NCBI GenBank assembly: GCA_933207985.1
Contig: OW240912.1
Span: forward strand, 105,161,220 to 105,225,219
Source: Pelobates cultripes
Taxonomy: Eukaryota > Chordata > Amphibia > Anura > Pelobatidae
DNA length: 64,000 nucleotides
Direction of reading: 5' to 3'
Below the pieces are notes generated by a model. That model was not told where the DNA came from and did no database searches. It worked only from the letters and a program-made list of their open reading frames with translations. The position numbers and the translations under genes are program-made. Position 1 is the first letter of the stretch. Each line of letters begins with the position of its first letter. This document shows, piece by piece, positions 1-11,257 of the stretch.

Positions 1-19
1 TGACACCCTAAAACCTGTA

Positions 20-250
20 CATGGGGGTACTGTTTTACTCGGGAGACTTCGCTGAACACAAATATTAGTGTTTCAAAACAGTAAAACATATCACAGTGAT
101 GATATTGTCAGTGAAAGTGAAGTTTTTTGCATTTTTCACACACAAACAGCACTTTCACTGATGATATTATTGCTGTGATACATTTTACTGTTCTGATACA
201 CTAATATTTGTGTTCAGCGAAGTCTCCTGAGTATAACAGTACCCCACATG
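20..250. repeat. Long imperfect palindrome
   Basis: The left arm (GACTTCGCTGAACACAAATA around 46-65) is mirrored near 205-228. The centre lies around the run GTTTTTTGCATTTTTCACAC. It could fold as a hairpin of roughly 100 bp per arm. Confidence 0.8.
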
Positions 251-728
251 TAGAGGTTTTATAGTGTTTGTGAAAGTTACAGGGTCAAATATAAGGCTTT
301 TTTTGTTTTTTATTGAAATTTGTCAGATTGGTTAGGTTGCCGTTGAGAGCGTATGGTAGCCCAGGAATGAGAATTACCCCCATGATGGCATACCATTTGC
401 AAAAGAAAACAACCCAAGGTATTGCAAATGGGGTATGTTCAGGCTTTTTTCGTAGCCACTTAGTCACAAACACTGGCCAGCGTTTTTTGCATTTTTAACA
501 CACAAACAAATATAAATGCTAAATTTGGCCAGTGTTTGTGACTAGGTGGCTACTGGAAAAGACTGGACATACTCCATATTGAATACCCTGGGTTGTCTAC
601 TTTAAAAAATATGTACATGTGAGGTGTGATTTGGGGATTTATGACAGATAATGGTGTTACAATGTCACTATTGATAAATTTAAAATATATATATATTGAA
701 ACAGCAATTTCCTACTTGTATTTATAGG

Positions 729-2707
729 CAGGGCTGGATTAACATAGGGGCTGATGGAGCTGCAGCTCCAGGCCCAAGCCCATGGAATAGGCCCATTGAT
801 TTAAAAAAAAACCAAAAAAACTTTTTTTTTTTTTTACACACTACTCTTAGGGTTGTTCACCTGGCCATTATTTATTTATTTGATGCTGCCTGGCCGGTGC
901 CGATATTCCTGTAATACTGGCAATACAAATGCCAGTATTTTTCTCAGTATAAACAGAGATTATTCTGCAATACCATTACCGTCCACTAGGGGTCACTGTG
1001 TGTGTGGAGAGAGGCAGGGATAGGAAGTTACAGCATATACCTGCATTGCTCTACTCACTGATCCACGGGAGAGCAGCTACACAGCACAAAGAGTCCAGAC
1101 AGCAGCTCCTAGCCTGTAGAGACAGCCTATAGCTCAGAGATGTGAGGGATGGGATAAAGGCTGCAGGGAGACATGGGGACACTAAGACACTAGGGGACAC
1201 TATGAGACATGTGGCACATTGAGACCTCTGGGGATGCTAAGACACTTGGGGACACTTAGCGACATGGGGACACAGACACACATGGGGACACTGAGACAAG
1301 GACACACACACAAACACACACATGGGGACACTGAAACACTAGGGGACACTGAGACACTAGGGGACATGGGGACAAAGACACACATGGGGACACTGAGACA
1401 TGGGGAAACAGACACACATGGGGACACTGAGACACCGGGAGACATGGGGACACAGACACTAGGAACATAATGTCCCCAAATGTCTCATTGTTCCCATGTC
1501 TCCAAGCCAGTGTCCCTGGTGTCTCAGTGTCCCCATGTCTCCCAGTGTCCCTAGATTCTCAGTGTTCCCATGTCTCCCAGTGTCCCTAGTGTCTATGTCC
1601 ATGTCTCCCAGTGTCCCTAGTGTCTCAGTGTCCCTAGTCTCCCAGTATCCCTAGTATCTCACTGTCCCCATGTCTCCCAGTGTCTGTGTCCCCATGTCTC
1701 CCAGTGTCCCCATGTCTCTCAGTGTCCCTGGGAGACATGGAGACACAGAGACATGGGGATATAGAGACATTGTGATGCATAGTCTCAGTGTCCCCGTGTC
1801 TCACAGTGTCCCCTCGTGACATGGAGACACTGGGAGACATGGGGACACATACACTAGGGGACACTGGGTGACATAGGGACACTGGGAGACATGGGGACAC
1901 TGGGAGCAATCCATCTATACAGCAGAATCAAACTAAGTAGTTTTTTGGTGATTTCACAGAATTTTCTCTGTCACTTCTTGTGATTTACATCATGTGATGT
2001 CACGCATACATAATTAGTTATGCAAATTAGTAAGGCCTGTAATTTTTTTCCAAGAAAGGTGGCAACCCTAATTACTCTTCACATACTCTTGCTTAAGTAT
2101 GGAAACTTAAGAGGGATATAGAGGAACAAAACTTGTGTGGACTAGCTGAAATGAAATTAGTTAAGGTAATGCCAACTTTGGTCTCTCTAACACTGTGCCA
2201 TGTTCCCTTTCTTCTACACTTCTACACTGAGCTAGCGCATCATTAGATGTATTTATGCCAAGGTCAGGAAGCTGTTGGCCAGCATGCATGATTGGCAGGC
2301 AGCCTGACATGCATTCATGCTAGACTAGCCTTCCAATTCTTTGGGCAGACACGCCTCCTTTTTGGGCATGTTCGGCCCTTTCGGAAGTTCTGGTTACATG
2401 ATCCGCGTCACTGGCCCACCCTTTAACACCGCCCATTGACTTACTGCTTCACTGGACACTGCTGTTAGGGAGTATGGATTTACCTGAAAGATGAAAGCAT
2501 AATTTAGAGAGAGATTAGCATATTTTAAGAGAATCTGAGGGTTTTTTTTTTAGCTGCATCCTATGAGTTTCCCTCCGGCAACATCTCCACCAGATACATA
2601 ATGCTTGAGAGGTATGTCTGTTTCAGTGTTTTTGGTCAATAAGATTCTGTACTTAGGCCCCTCATAATTGTCAGCACCAGGCCCACTGGGCTCTTAATCC
2701 GGCCCTG
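729..2707. mobile_element. Non-autonomous hAT transposon with internal minisatellite
   Basis: It is bounded by a perfect 8-bp target duplication, TTTATAGG at 721-728 and 2708-2715. The ends are inverted: CAGGGCTGGATTAA on the left and TTAATCCGGCCCTG on the right. Eight-base duplications and CAG-starting ends are hAT hallmarks. There is no transposase. The middle (about 1150-1905) is a minisatellite, and the rest is unremarkable. It interrupts the TTAA element spanning 1-3102, so it is the younger insertion. Confidence 0.92.
1150..1905. repeat. GGGGACACTGAGACA minisatellite with strand-flipping blocks
   Basis: Short units built on GGGGACAC and GAGACA run in one orientation to about 1465. They then run as the complement (CCCATGTCTCCCAGTGTCCC) to about 1725, and flip again near 1730, 1790 and 1815. 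The open frames across it on both strands are simple repeat translations, not genes. Confidence 0.9.
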
Positions 2708-3098
2708 TTTATAGGCCTATAACTTGCAAAAAAAGCAATAAAGCATGTAAACACTGGGTGTTTTTAAACTCGGGACAAAAGTTTGAATCTATTTAGCAGT
2801 TTTTTTCATTAGCTTTTGTAGATAAGTAAAAGATTTTTCAAGTAAAAGTCCAAAAACATGTTTTTTTTTCAATTTTTCACCATATTTTATTATTTTTTTT
2901 AAATAAAATATATGACATGATACAAATAATGGTATGTAAAGAAATCCCTTCTTGTCCTGAAAAAATCAATATATAACTTGTATGGGAACCATAAATGAGA
3001 GAGAGGAAAATTACAGCTAAACACAAACACCACAAAAGTGTTAAAACTGCTCTGGTCCTTAACGTACAACATCGCTAAACAGGCCGGTCCTTAAGGGG

Positions 3099-3700
3099 TT
3101 AAAGGATCACTATAGGATCAGGAATACAAACATGTATTACTGGCCCTAGAGTGTTAAAACCACAATCTAGCCACCCTGGGCCCCTCATGCCTCCATATAA
3201 ATAGCAAAATCTTACTGTATTCAAGCGAGAAGCTATAGATCTGCATGCTGTTTGCCTAAAAAAAAAACAAGCAGTCTGCTGACATTATTAGAAGTGGTGG
3301 CCTGATCCAATCACAATGCTTCCCCATAGGATTTGCTGAGATTGACAAAGAGGCAGATCAGGGGCAGAGCCAGCATGATTCAAACACAGCCCTGGCCAAT
3401 CAGCATCTCCTCATAGAGATGAATTGAATCAATGAATCTCTATGAGGAAAGTTCAGTGTCTGCATGCAGAGGGAGGAGATACTGAATGTTTGAATGCATT
3501 TTAGGCAGCCATGACCCAGGAAGGATCTCTAACAGCTATCTGAGGAGTGGCCAGTGAAGTTATCACTAGCCTGTAATGTAAACACTGCATTTTCTCTGAA
3601 AAGACAATGTTTATAGCAAAAAGCCTGAAGGTAATGATTCTACTCACCAGAACAAATCCGATAAGCTGTAGTTGTTCTGGTGACTATAGTGTCCCTTTAA
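3099..3700. mobile_element. T2/Kolobok-type MITE, about 0.6 kb (copy A)
   Basis: The ends are TTAAAGGATCACTATAG and CTATAGTGTCCCTTTAA, matching the TTAAAGGRR terminal motif reported for amphibian T2 MITEs. It shares its left TTAA with the end of the preceding element. Close relatives lie at 28252-28858 (inverted) and 41329-41931 (same orientation). Confidence 0.9.
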
Positions 3701-3762
3701 ATTGTTTAAAATAAACTACACGTCAAATAATTTTATGAACCTGGGAATTTGTTAATAGATTC

Positions 3763-4264
3763 TTAAAGGACCACTCTAGGCACCCAGACCACTTCAGCTT
3801 AATGAAGTGGTCTGGGTGCCAGGTCCAGCTAGGGTTAACCCATTTTTTCATAAACATAGCAGTTTCAGAGAAACTGCTATGTTTATGAATGGGTTAAGCC
3901 TTCCCCCATTCCCTCTAGCGGCTGTCTCATTGACAGCCGCTAGAGGCGCTTGCGTGCTTCTCACTGTGATTTTCACGGTGAGAGCACGCCAGCGTCCATA
4001 GGAAAGCATTATGAATGCTTTCCTATGTGACCGGCTGAATGCGCGCGCAGCTCTTGCCGCGCGTGCGCATTCAGCCGACGGGGAGGAGAAGAGGAGGATC
4101 GGAGGAGGAGAGCTCTCCTCCCAGCGCTGGAAAAAGGTAAGTTTTAACCCCTTTCCCCTTTCCAGAGCCGGGCGGGAGGGGGTCCCTGAGAGTGGGGGCA
4201 CCCTCAGGGCACTATAGTGCCAGGAAAACGAGTATGTTTTCCTGGCACTATAGTGATCCTTTAA
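3763..4264. mobile_element. T2-type MITE, GC-richer subfamily (copy B)
   Basis: TTAAAGGACCACTCTAGG opens it and CTATAGTGATCCTTTAA closes it. Subterminal hairpins include GAAGTGGTCTGGGTGCC and AAACTGCTATGTTTATGAA with their complements. The interior is CpG-rich, which produces a spurious 145-codon open frame on the minus strand. It is the inverted relative of 5577-6080. Confidence 0.88.
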
Positions 4265-5576
4265 GCTTACGTCCTTAAATGCCATTTAAATACATTTGCT
4301 GAACCTGAGCATTGCTCTATATAATAATAAATGACAAGTCATTGTTAACAATGTCTGCCCACTGTGTTAAAAAGCATTGTAAGGAGTTAGCCTAAAAACA
4401 AACAATAAGCTATCTTCAATATTAAAGAATAATACATATCAACATACAAGTAGATTCTAAAAGGCTTTCCTTCACATCATGAAAGCCAAGCAGAAACAGT
4501 TTAAGGGTCATTTGTTAATGAAAATCTTGCTCCATGAGGGAAAGAAGATTGGAATACATCCAGACATACATAACTTCTACAGCATATATAACATTTGTAA
4601 AAACTGCACAGTGCATCATCAGCATATCTACTTAAAGATGCAAACTAAGATTCACACGTGCCTCCTCACTTCCCCTCAAAAAATATTCTTTGGAAAAACA
4701 TTGCAGTTGCATGTATTCCATGTATTCTGTTTATTTTAAGGTTTATAATTTTTTATTCCAAAATTACTGCTGTACATGATTTCATGACTTAGGATTCTGG
4801 GAGTTGTAGATAAATATAAATACTTAGTGATGAATAGATATATAAATAATGTGTATATAAACATGATGTACATATTACATATTAATGGTGTAGCAGGTGT
4901 GTATAGCTTACAGTAGTGGTTAATGTGTCAACATAACCAGACATCTAGCTTAACTTCTTGCAAAAAAAGATGCACTCTACATTACAAACCTAGAACCGTA
5001 CCAGATATGTATACAGTTAAAAAAAAATATTGTTTTTTTTTTCTATGGTGTCTAATTAAGCATCTGTGGCACCATAATTTAATAAAAATAGAAGATCAAA
5101 CACATTTCATTATGATTTTAGAAAGAGGGAAGAAGGTTCAACAGAAAGAAGAAAAATAAAATGGTATCTAACATACCTAGTAATTGGGAGGTCTGTCCCA
5201 GAGACAAATTATTTATTTATTCCAAGTATGACTTCACAGCTCGGGGAAAGTTAGGGGAATAGTCATTATATTGTTCATCTTGTTTATGTGAGAACTTGAG
5301 ACCCAACATTCAGTAGGTTTATTTAAGGACATCAGTCATGGTCCTTCTCTGTTAACATGGGGGTCTTAAGAATTCTAACACTATTTGTATTCATGTGTGC
5401 TTGATGAAGTACAAAGGTAAGAGTTAGTCCTTAACTCTTGCAACACTAAAAAGCTAGGTCAGTCTGAGTTTTTAGAGTTTAAAATATTATTTTTATTTGT
5501 ATTAGTAATGTGAACAGTGGGTTGTAATGGATTCACAAGGTGAGAAAAAATAGAGACATTTTGAATCATGTATGTA
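4265..5576. other. Non-coding, no recognised element
   Basis: AT-rich sequence with short poly-A/T runs. The small open frames show no family resemblance. Confidence 0.5.
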
Positions 5577-6080
5577 TTAAAGGATCACTATAGTGTCAGG
5601 AAAACAAACCCGTTTTCCTGACACTAAGTCATCCTTGGGGGACCCTCATCCTCAGGGTCCCCCTCCCATGGTGCTGAATGGGTTAAAACCCCTTCAGCAG
5701 TTTACCTTAATCCAGCACCGGGCTCCCTCGGCGCTGGTGACCTCTTCTCCCCCGCCGACGTCAGCTCCCGAGTAGAGCGGACTGCGCATGCGCGACAAGA
5801 GCCGTGTACACATTCTAACAGTCCATAGGAAAGCATTTCTCAATGCTTTCCTATGGACGTTCTGCACGCTAGATGCAAATTTCGCATCCAGCGTCGCAGA
5901 AGCACCACTAGCGGCTGTCAGGAAGACAGCCACTAGAGGTTGGATTAACCCTGCAATGTAAACATAGAAGTTTCTCTGAAACTGCTATGTTTACATGTGA
6001 AGGGTTAAAACCTGAGGGACCTGGCACCAAGACCACTTCATTGAGTTGAAGTGGTCTGGGTGACTATAGTGTCCCTTTAA
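5577..6080. mobile_element. T2-type MITE, GC-richer subfamily (copy C)
   Basis: It runs from TTAAAGGATCACTATAGTG to CTATAGTGTCCCTTTAA, with TTAA at both ends. At 504 bp it nearly equals copy B (502 bp), in the opposite orientation. It shares the ATAGGAAAGCATT and GCGGCTGTCA motifs. Confidence 0.9.
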
Positions 6081-7031
6081 GATTTATGGTAGCACTAAAT
6101 AATAAAGAGATTTTTTTTTCTGATGAGCCAAGTATTTAAACATTCTGTGAATTGATTGTTAATATTTTGGGAAGATAATTATATTTACCAGATATAACAT
6201 ATGTCCTTTTAATTACTGAGGATCTTCCCTTTTAATTAAAATACAACTTCCTGGTTTCTGCATGGTGAACATATTGATATATTGTTGGTGGATTCAGTAA
6301 CAAAAGATATAGTCATATCTTACAAACAAATTACATTTTTCACAGATTGTAATAGAAAAAAATAAATAGTAAGGATGAAATTTAATTTAATTGATAGAAT
6401 CCAGTCCCTTGCTTACAGACATCTAGAGAACCATCCATACATATATAATAACTATGAGTGAGTAAAAGGGTTCTAAAAAGTTAGAACTCATGCATTTTAA
6501 ATAACCCAGTCTTAATCTGATATTCAAAGGAATCAAGCAATGCATAACAAACATGTTCACATATTGTACTGCGCATACGCATACTAGTGGGCATAATCTG
6601 CACAAAAAATTAATTAGGCTCTACAAAAAAACCCCCCATAAAAAACAGAAAGCCTAATGAATATTAGCATGCTGTGATGCATCAGGGGGTACAATACAAC
6701 TTTCTGACTCTTTATCCAAGATCAGCACGTTAAGACGCATTATACTATTTAGAAATCAATGTGTTTCTTGAAAAACAGAAATAACTGAAAATGGATGCTT
6801 TTGTCGGTACAGTGGAAATAACTGAATTACACGACATGTTGCATTTTATCAGCAGGTTGTTTATATTGGTGATAGTAAATTTATAGCTTTTCAGCCAGTT
6901 AGAGTCACAGAAATTAGTGTTGCTTATCTGTAGATTAGGACATTGATCCATCATATATGCCATGCTACAGCTCTAATCTAAACAATTCTGCATATTATAT
7001 CAGCCTTTTTTCTCATCTTACTTTTTGATTA
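6081..7031. other. Non-coding, no recognised element
   Basis: AT-rich sequence. No coding or repeat signature that I can name. Confidence 0.5.
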
Positions 7032-7415
7032 TAAGGGATATTCCAGGCCCCTAAAGCATTTCAATTTGCTGAAGTGCTTTATGTGTGAAGAGTGTGTTCA
7101 CTTTTTTTATTTGACAAAAAGTTGAGATTTCAATAGAAATTGTAATTTCTTTAAATTAGCCTGGTTACACCCCTCTGGTTTTCAAACAGACAACATGTCC
7201 TGTTACTTCCTGGTTTAATTAGCTCAGTAGAACTAAACACAAGAGACGGGCAAATACCCAGAGGACCTGCCTTGTAAAGACTTCTCATAGAGCTGCATTG
7301 GGAAGTTCGTGATTGAACAGCCAAATAAAGTATGGGCTGGGAAAAAGGGAGGTCTTGCAAAGGCTTTAGACAAGCGATCTTCAGCTTTTGCAAGCTGTTT
7401 TTAGATATTCCTTCT
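7032..7415. mobile_element. Diverged MITE related to 35940-36130
   Basis: It begins AAGGGATATTCC and ends GATATTCCTTCT. The interior contains GCTGAAGTGCTTTATG, ATTTCAATAGAAATTG and CTGGTT blocks in the same order as at 35965-36125. The ends are degenerate relative to the T2 motif, so boundaries are approximate. Confidence 0.6.
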
Positions 7416-7511
7416 ATGAAAAAATGCACAATTAACTGCTGGCATGCTTTTATTGGTGGTATTTCTACTAAACAGTATTTTATGCTTTCATTTCTTTGGT
7501 GGGGGGGGCAA

Positions 7512-7690
7512 GAAAAGAAAAGTTGGTAATATACTGCAACGTATAATAATTATACTGTAAAATATAATTTTATAAGAAAAGTTGTTAATATACTGCAAAG
7601 TGTAATAATTATACTGTAAAATATAACTTTATAAGAAAGGTTTGTAGTATACTGCAAAGTATAATAATTATACTGTAAAATATGTATTAT
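7512..7690. repeat. 59-bp tandem repeat, three copies
   Basis: ACTGCAA recurs at 7533, 7592 and 7651, a fixed period of 59. Each unit includes GTATAATAATTATACTGTAA, itself partly palindromic. Copies differ by a few bases. Confidence 0.9.
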
Positions 7691-8407
7691 ATCTATTGAA
7701 GAAAATCTTTAAAACAGTTTATTATTTTTTTAAGCCTAATGAATAGACTATTTGAATATAGCATGCAATGAGCATCTTTAGAGCAGCAAATTTAAAGGTT
7801 AACATACATTTTTGTTTAACTTTACAAATGACTATGGACATCTGCTAAGGCTACAAGAAAAATGATGTCAAGTTAAATAAAGTATTTTTAGCAGCCCGAG
7901 TTCTTAAGATCTGGTGATATGTCCAGATTTGCTTCCTGGGCTTTGAGTTTGGCAGCCTTAAATCTTCTAGGCTTGCCACGACCCTTTGTTGTTCTAGAGT
8001 AAGTATTACTTATAGATCTATAGTTTCTAGCATTTGCACCTATTAAAGCTCCACATTAGATACTTCTACAAGGCAATTTATAAGCCTGAATGTTACCATG
8101 CTTAGGCTAAGTTTAAGTGAAGCTCATTTGTAACTCTTGTGATTTTTTTTTTTTATTTTTTTTTAGAGGGGCTCGGTGATATTTTTTAACTGTTTACTAA
8201 AGTGACTTTTGGTTTTGCTGCCTGATTCATCTAATCTGTTGTCTCTAGTCATTTAGAAATTAATTTTAACTTTGACTTGCCCCATGACTGTTATTTTGAC
8301 ACGTTACCCAATACAGTATTTTTACTTTAGCATGTATCCTGACGCCTTAGGAACTAAGATTTACATATTATTTGAGTATTAAGTTATCCAAAGATTTATT
8401 TTTGAGA
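7691..8407. other. Non-coding, no recognised element
   Basis: Intronic-looking AT-rich sequence with a T-run near 8147-8165. Confidence 0.5.
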
Positions 8408-8829
8408 TTAGTGACTAGTGATGCACCGAACAGTTCGCTGGCGAATAGTTCCTGGCGAACATAGCATGTTCGCGTTCACCACGGTGGGCAAACATTTGCG
8501 CGGTTCGATCCGCCCCCTATTCATTATCATTGAGTAAACTGTACCTCACAGTCAGCAGACACATTCCAGCCAATTAGCAGCACACCCTCCCTAGCAGACC
8601 CTCCCACCTACTGGACAGCATCCATTTTACATTCATTCTCAAGCTGCATGCTTAGTGAGAGGAGGGAAAGTGTAGCTGCTGTTGATTAGATAGGGAAATG
8701 CATAGCTAGGTTAGGGTATACAGTGTCCACTACAGTCCTGAAGGACTCATCTGATCTCTGCTGTAAGGACAGCACCCCAAAAAGCCCTTTTTAGGGCTAG
8801 AACATCAGTCTGCTTTTTTGTGTAATGTA

Positions 8830-11235
8830 ATTGCAGTTAGTTGTCTGCCAGCTTCTGTGTCAGGCTCACAGTGGATACTGTGCCCAGTGCCACCACTCAC
8901 TCACTGGTGTCACAATAGCTTGCATTTAAAAACAAAAAACTTTTTTCACTGTTATAGATTGAATAGCAGTTAGTTGTCTCAAAGCGGGTGTGTCAGCCCT
9001 ACAGCGTGTACTCTGCCAGTTCACAGTGCCACTCATATCTGTTGTCATAATAGCTTGCATTTAAAAACAAAAAACTTTTTTCACTGTTATAGATTGAATA
9101 GCAGTTAGTTGTCTCAAAGCGGTGTGTCAGGCTCACAGTGGATACTGTGCCCAGTGCCACCACTCACTCACTGGTGTCACAATAGCTTGCAGTTAAAAAC
9201 AAAAAACTTTTTTCAATGTTATAGATTGAATAGCAGTTAGTTGTCTCAAAGTGGGTGTGTCAGGCTCACAGTGGATACTGTGCCAGTTCACAGTGCCACT
9301 CATATCTGGTGTCATAATAGCTTGCATTTAAAAATAAAAAACTTTTTTCACTGTTATAGATTGAATAGCAGTTAGTTGTCTCAAAGCGGGTGTGTCAGGC
9401 TCACAGTGGATACTGTGCCCAGTGCCACCACTCACTCACTGGTGTCACAATAGCTTGCATTTAAAACCAAAAACCTTTTTTCACTGTTATAGATTGAATA
9501 GCAGTTAGTTGTCTGCCAGCGTCTGTGTCAGGCTCACAGTGGATACTGTGCCCAGTGCCACCACTCACTCACTGGTGTCACAATAGCTTGCATTTAAAAC
9601 CCAAAAAACCTTTTTCACTGTTATAGATTGAATAGCAGTTAGTTGTCTCAAAGCTGGTGTGTCAGGCTCACAGTGGATACTGTGCCCAGTGCCACCACTC
9701 ACTCACTGGTGTCACAATAGCGTGCATTTAAAAACAAAAAACGTTTTTCACTGTTATAGATTGAATAGCAGTTAGTTGTCTCAAAGCGGGTGTGTCAGGC
9801 TCACAGTGGATACTGTGCCCAGTGCCACCACTCACTCACTGGTGTCACAATAGCTTGCATTTAAAAACAAAAAACTTTTTTCACCGTTATAGATTGAATA
9901 GCAGTTAGTTGTCTCAAAGCGGGTGTGTCAGGCTCACAGTGGATACTGTGCCCAGTGCCACCACTCACTCACTGGTGTCACAATAGCTTGCATTTAAAAA
10001 CGAAAAACTTTTTTCACTGTTATAGATTAAATAGCAGTTAGTTGTCTCAAAGCGGGTGTTTCAGCCCTACAGCGTGTACTCTGCCAGTTCACAGTGCCAC
10101 TCTTATCTGGTGTCACAATAGCGTGCATTTAAAAACCCAAAAACTTTTTTCACTGTTATAGATTGAATAGCAGTTAGTTCTCTCAAAGCGGGTGTGTCAG
10201 CCCTACAGCGTGTACTCTGCCAGTTCACAGTGCCACTCATATCTGGTGTCATAATAGCTTGCATTTAAAAACAAAAAACTTTTTTCACTGTTATAAATTG
10301 AATAGCAGTTAGTTGTCTTCAAGCGGGTGTATCAGCCCTACAGCGTGTACTCTGCCAGTTTACAGTGCCACTCATATCTGGTGTCATAATAGCTTGCATT
10401 TAAAAACAAAAAACTTTTTTCACTGTTATAGATTGAATAGCAGTTAGTTGTCTCAAAGCGGGTGTGTCAGCCCTACAGCGTGTACTCTGCCAGTTCACAG
10501 TGCCACTTTTATCTGGTGTCACAATAGCGTGCAATTAAAAACCAAAAAACTTTTTTCACTGTTATAGATTGAATAGCAGTTAGTTGTCTCAAAGCGGGTG
10601 TGTCAGCCCTACAGCGTGTACTCTGCCAGTTCACAGTGCCACTCATATCTGGTGTCATTATAGCTTGCATTTAAAAACAAAAAACTTTTTTCACTGTTAT
10701 AGATTGAATAGCAGCTAGTTGTCTCAAAGCGGGTGTGTCAGCCCTACAGCGTGTACTCTGCCAGTTCACAGTGCCACTCTTATCTGGTGTCACAATAGCG
10801 TGCATTTAAAAACCCCAAAACTTTTTTCACTGTTATAGATTGAATAGCAGTTAGTTGTCTCAAAGCGGGTGTGTCAGGCTCACAGTGGATACTGTGCCCA
10901 GTGCCACCACTCACTCACTAGTGTCACAATAGCGTGCATTTAAAAACCAAAAAACTTTTTTAACTGTTATAGATTGAATAGCAGGTAGTTGTCTGCAAGC
11001 GTCTGTGTTTCAGGCTCGCAACGTATACTGTGCCCATTTGCCCAGTGCCACCACTCACTCACTGGTGTCACAATAGCTTTCATTTAAAAACCAAAAAACT
11101 TTTTTCACTGTTATAGATTGAATAGCAGTTAGTTGTCTCCAAGCGTCTGTGTGTCAGGCCTACAACGTGTACTCTGCCAACCTTTGCCAGTTCACAGTGC
11201 CACTCATATCTGGTGTCACAGTAGCTTGCATGCAT
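8830..11235 (+). repeat. About 134-bp tandem array, about 17 units, inside the hAT element
   Basis: Units share TTGCATTTAAAAAC, a TTTTTTCACTGTTATAG block and AGCAGTTAGTTGTCT. Anchors at 8921, 9056, 9188, 9323 and 9456 give periods of 132-135. Two variants are interleaved: one with GCCACCACTCACTCACTGG, the other with TTCACAGTGCCACTCATATC. The array ends just upstream of the transposase start. Two further units lie beyond the gene at about 14685-14890. Confidence 0.95.
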
Positions 11236-11257
11236 AGTACCACTAATCGAAAAAAAA

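Larger units (their letters stand above)
1..3102. mobile_element. TTAA-type palindromic DNA transposon, left end outside window, split by a hAT element
   Basis: The right end reads CGGTCCTTAAGGGGTTAA, an inverted copy of the TTAACCCCTTAAGG-type end seen at 51392 and, diverged, at 20169. TTAA target sites and CCC-starting ends fit piggyBac-like or Kolobok-like elements; no transposase is present to decide. The body holds two long imperfect palindromes: arms about 20-118 with 140-250, and about 400-490 with 515-600. The same palindromic segments recur at 20480-20960 and 57110-57690. A second transposon (729-2707) is inserted inside it. Confidence 0.7.

Noticed and set aside
1200..1909. Open frames of 70-91 codons on both strands near 1.2-1.9 kb
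   Set aside because: Simple translations of the GGGGACAC minisatellite inside a hAT element.
3848..4285. 145-codon open frame on the minus strand
   Set aside because: It lies within a T2-type MITE, spans its hairpins and resembles no protein; the GC-rich interior explains the lack of stops.
8830..11235. CRISPR-like array of direct repeats
   Set aside because: Units are contiguous 134-bp repeats without unique spacers, inside a eukaryotic transposon.
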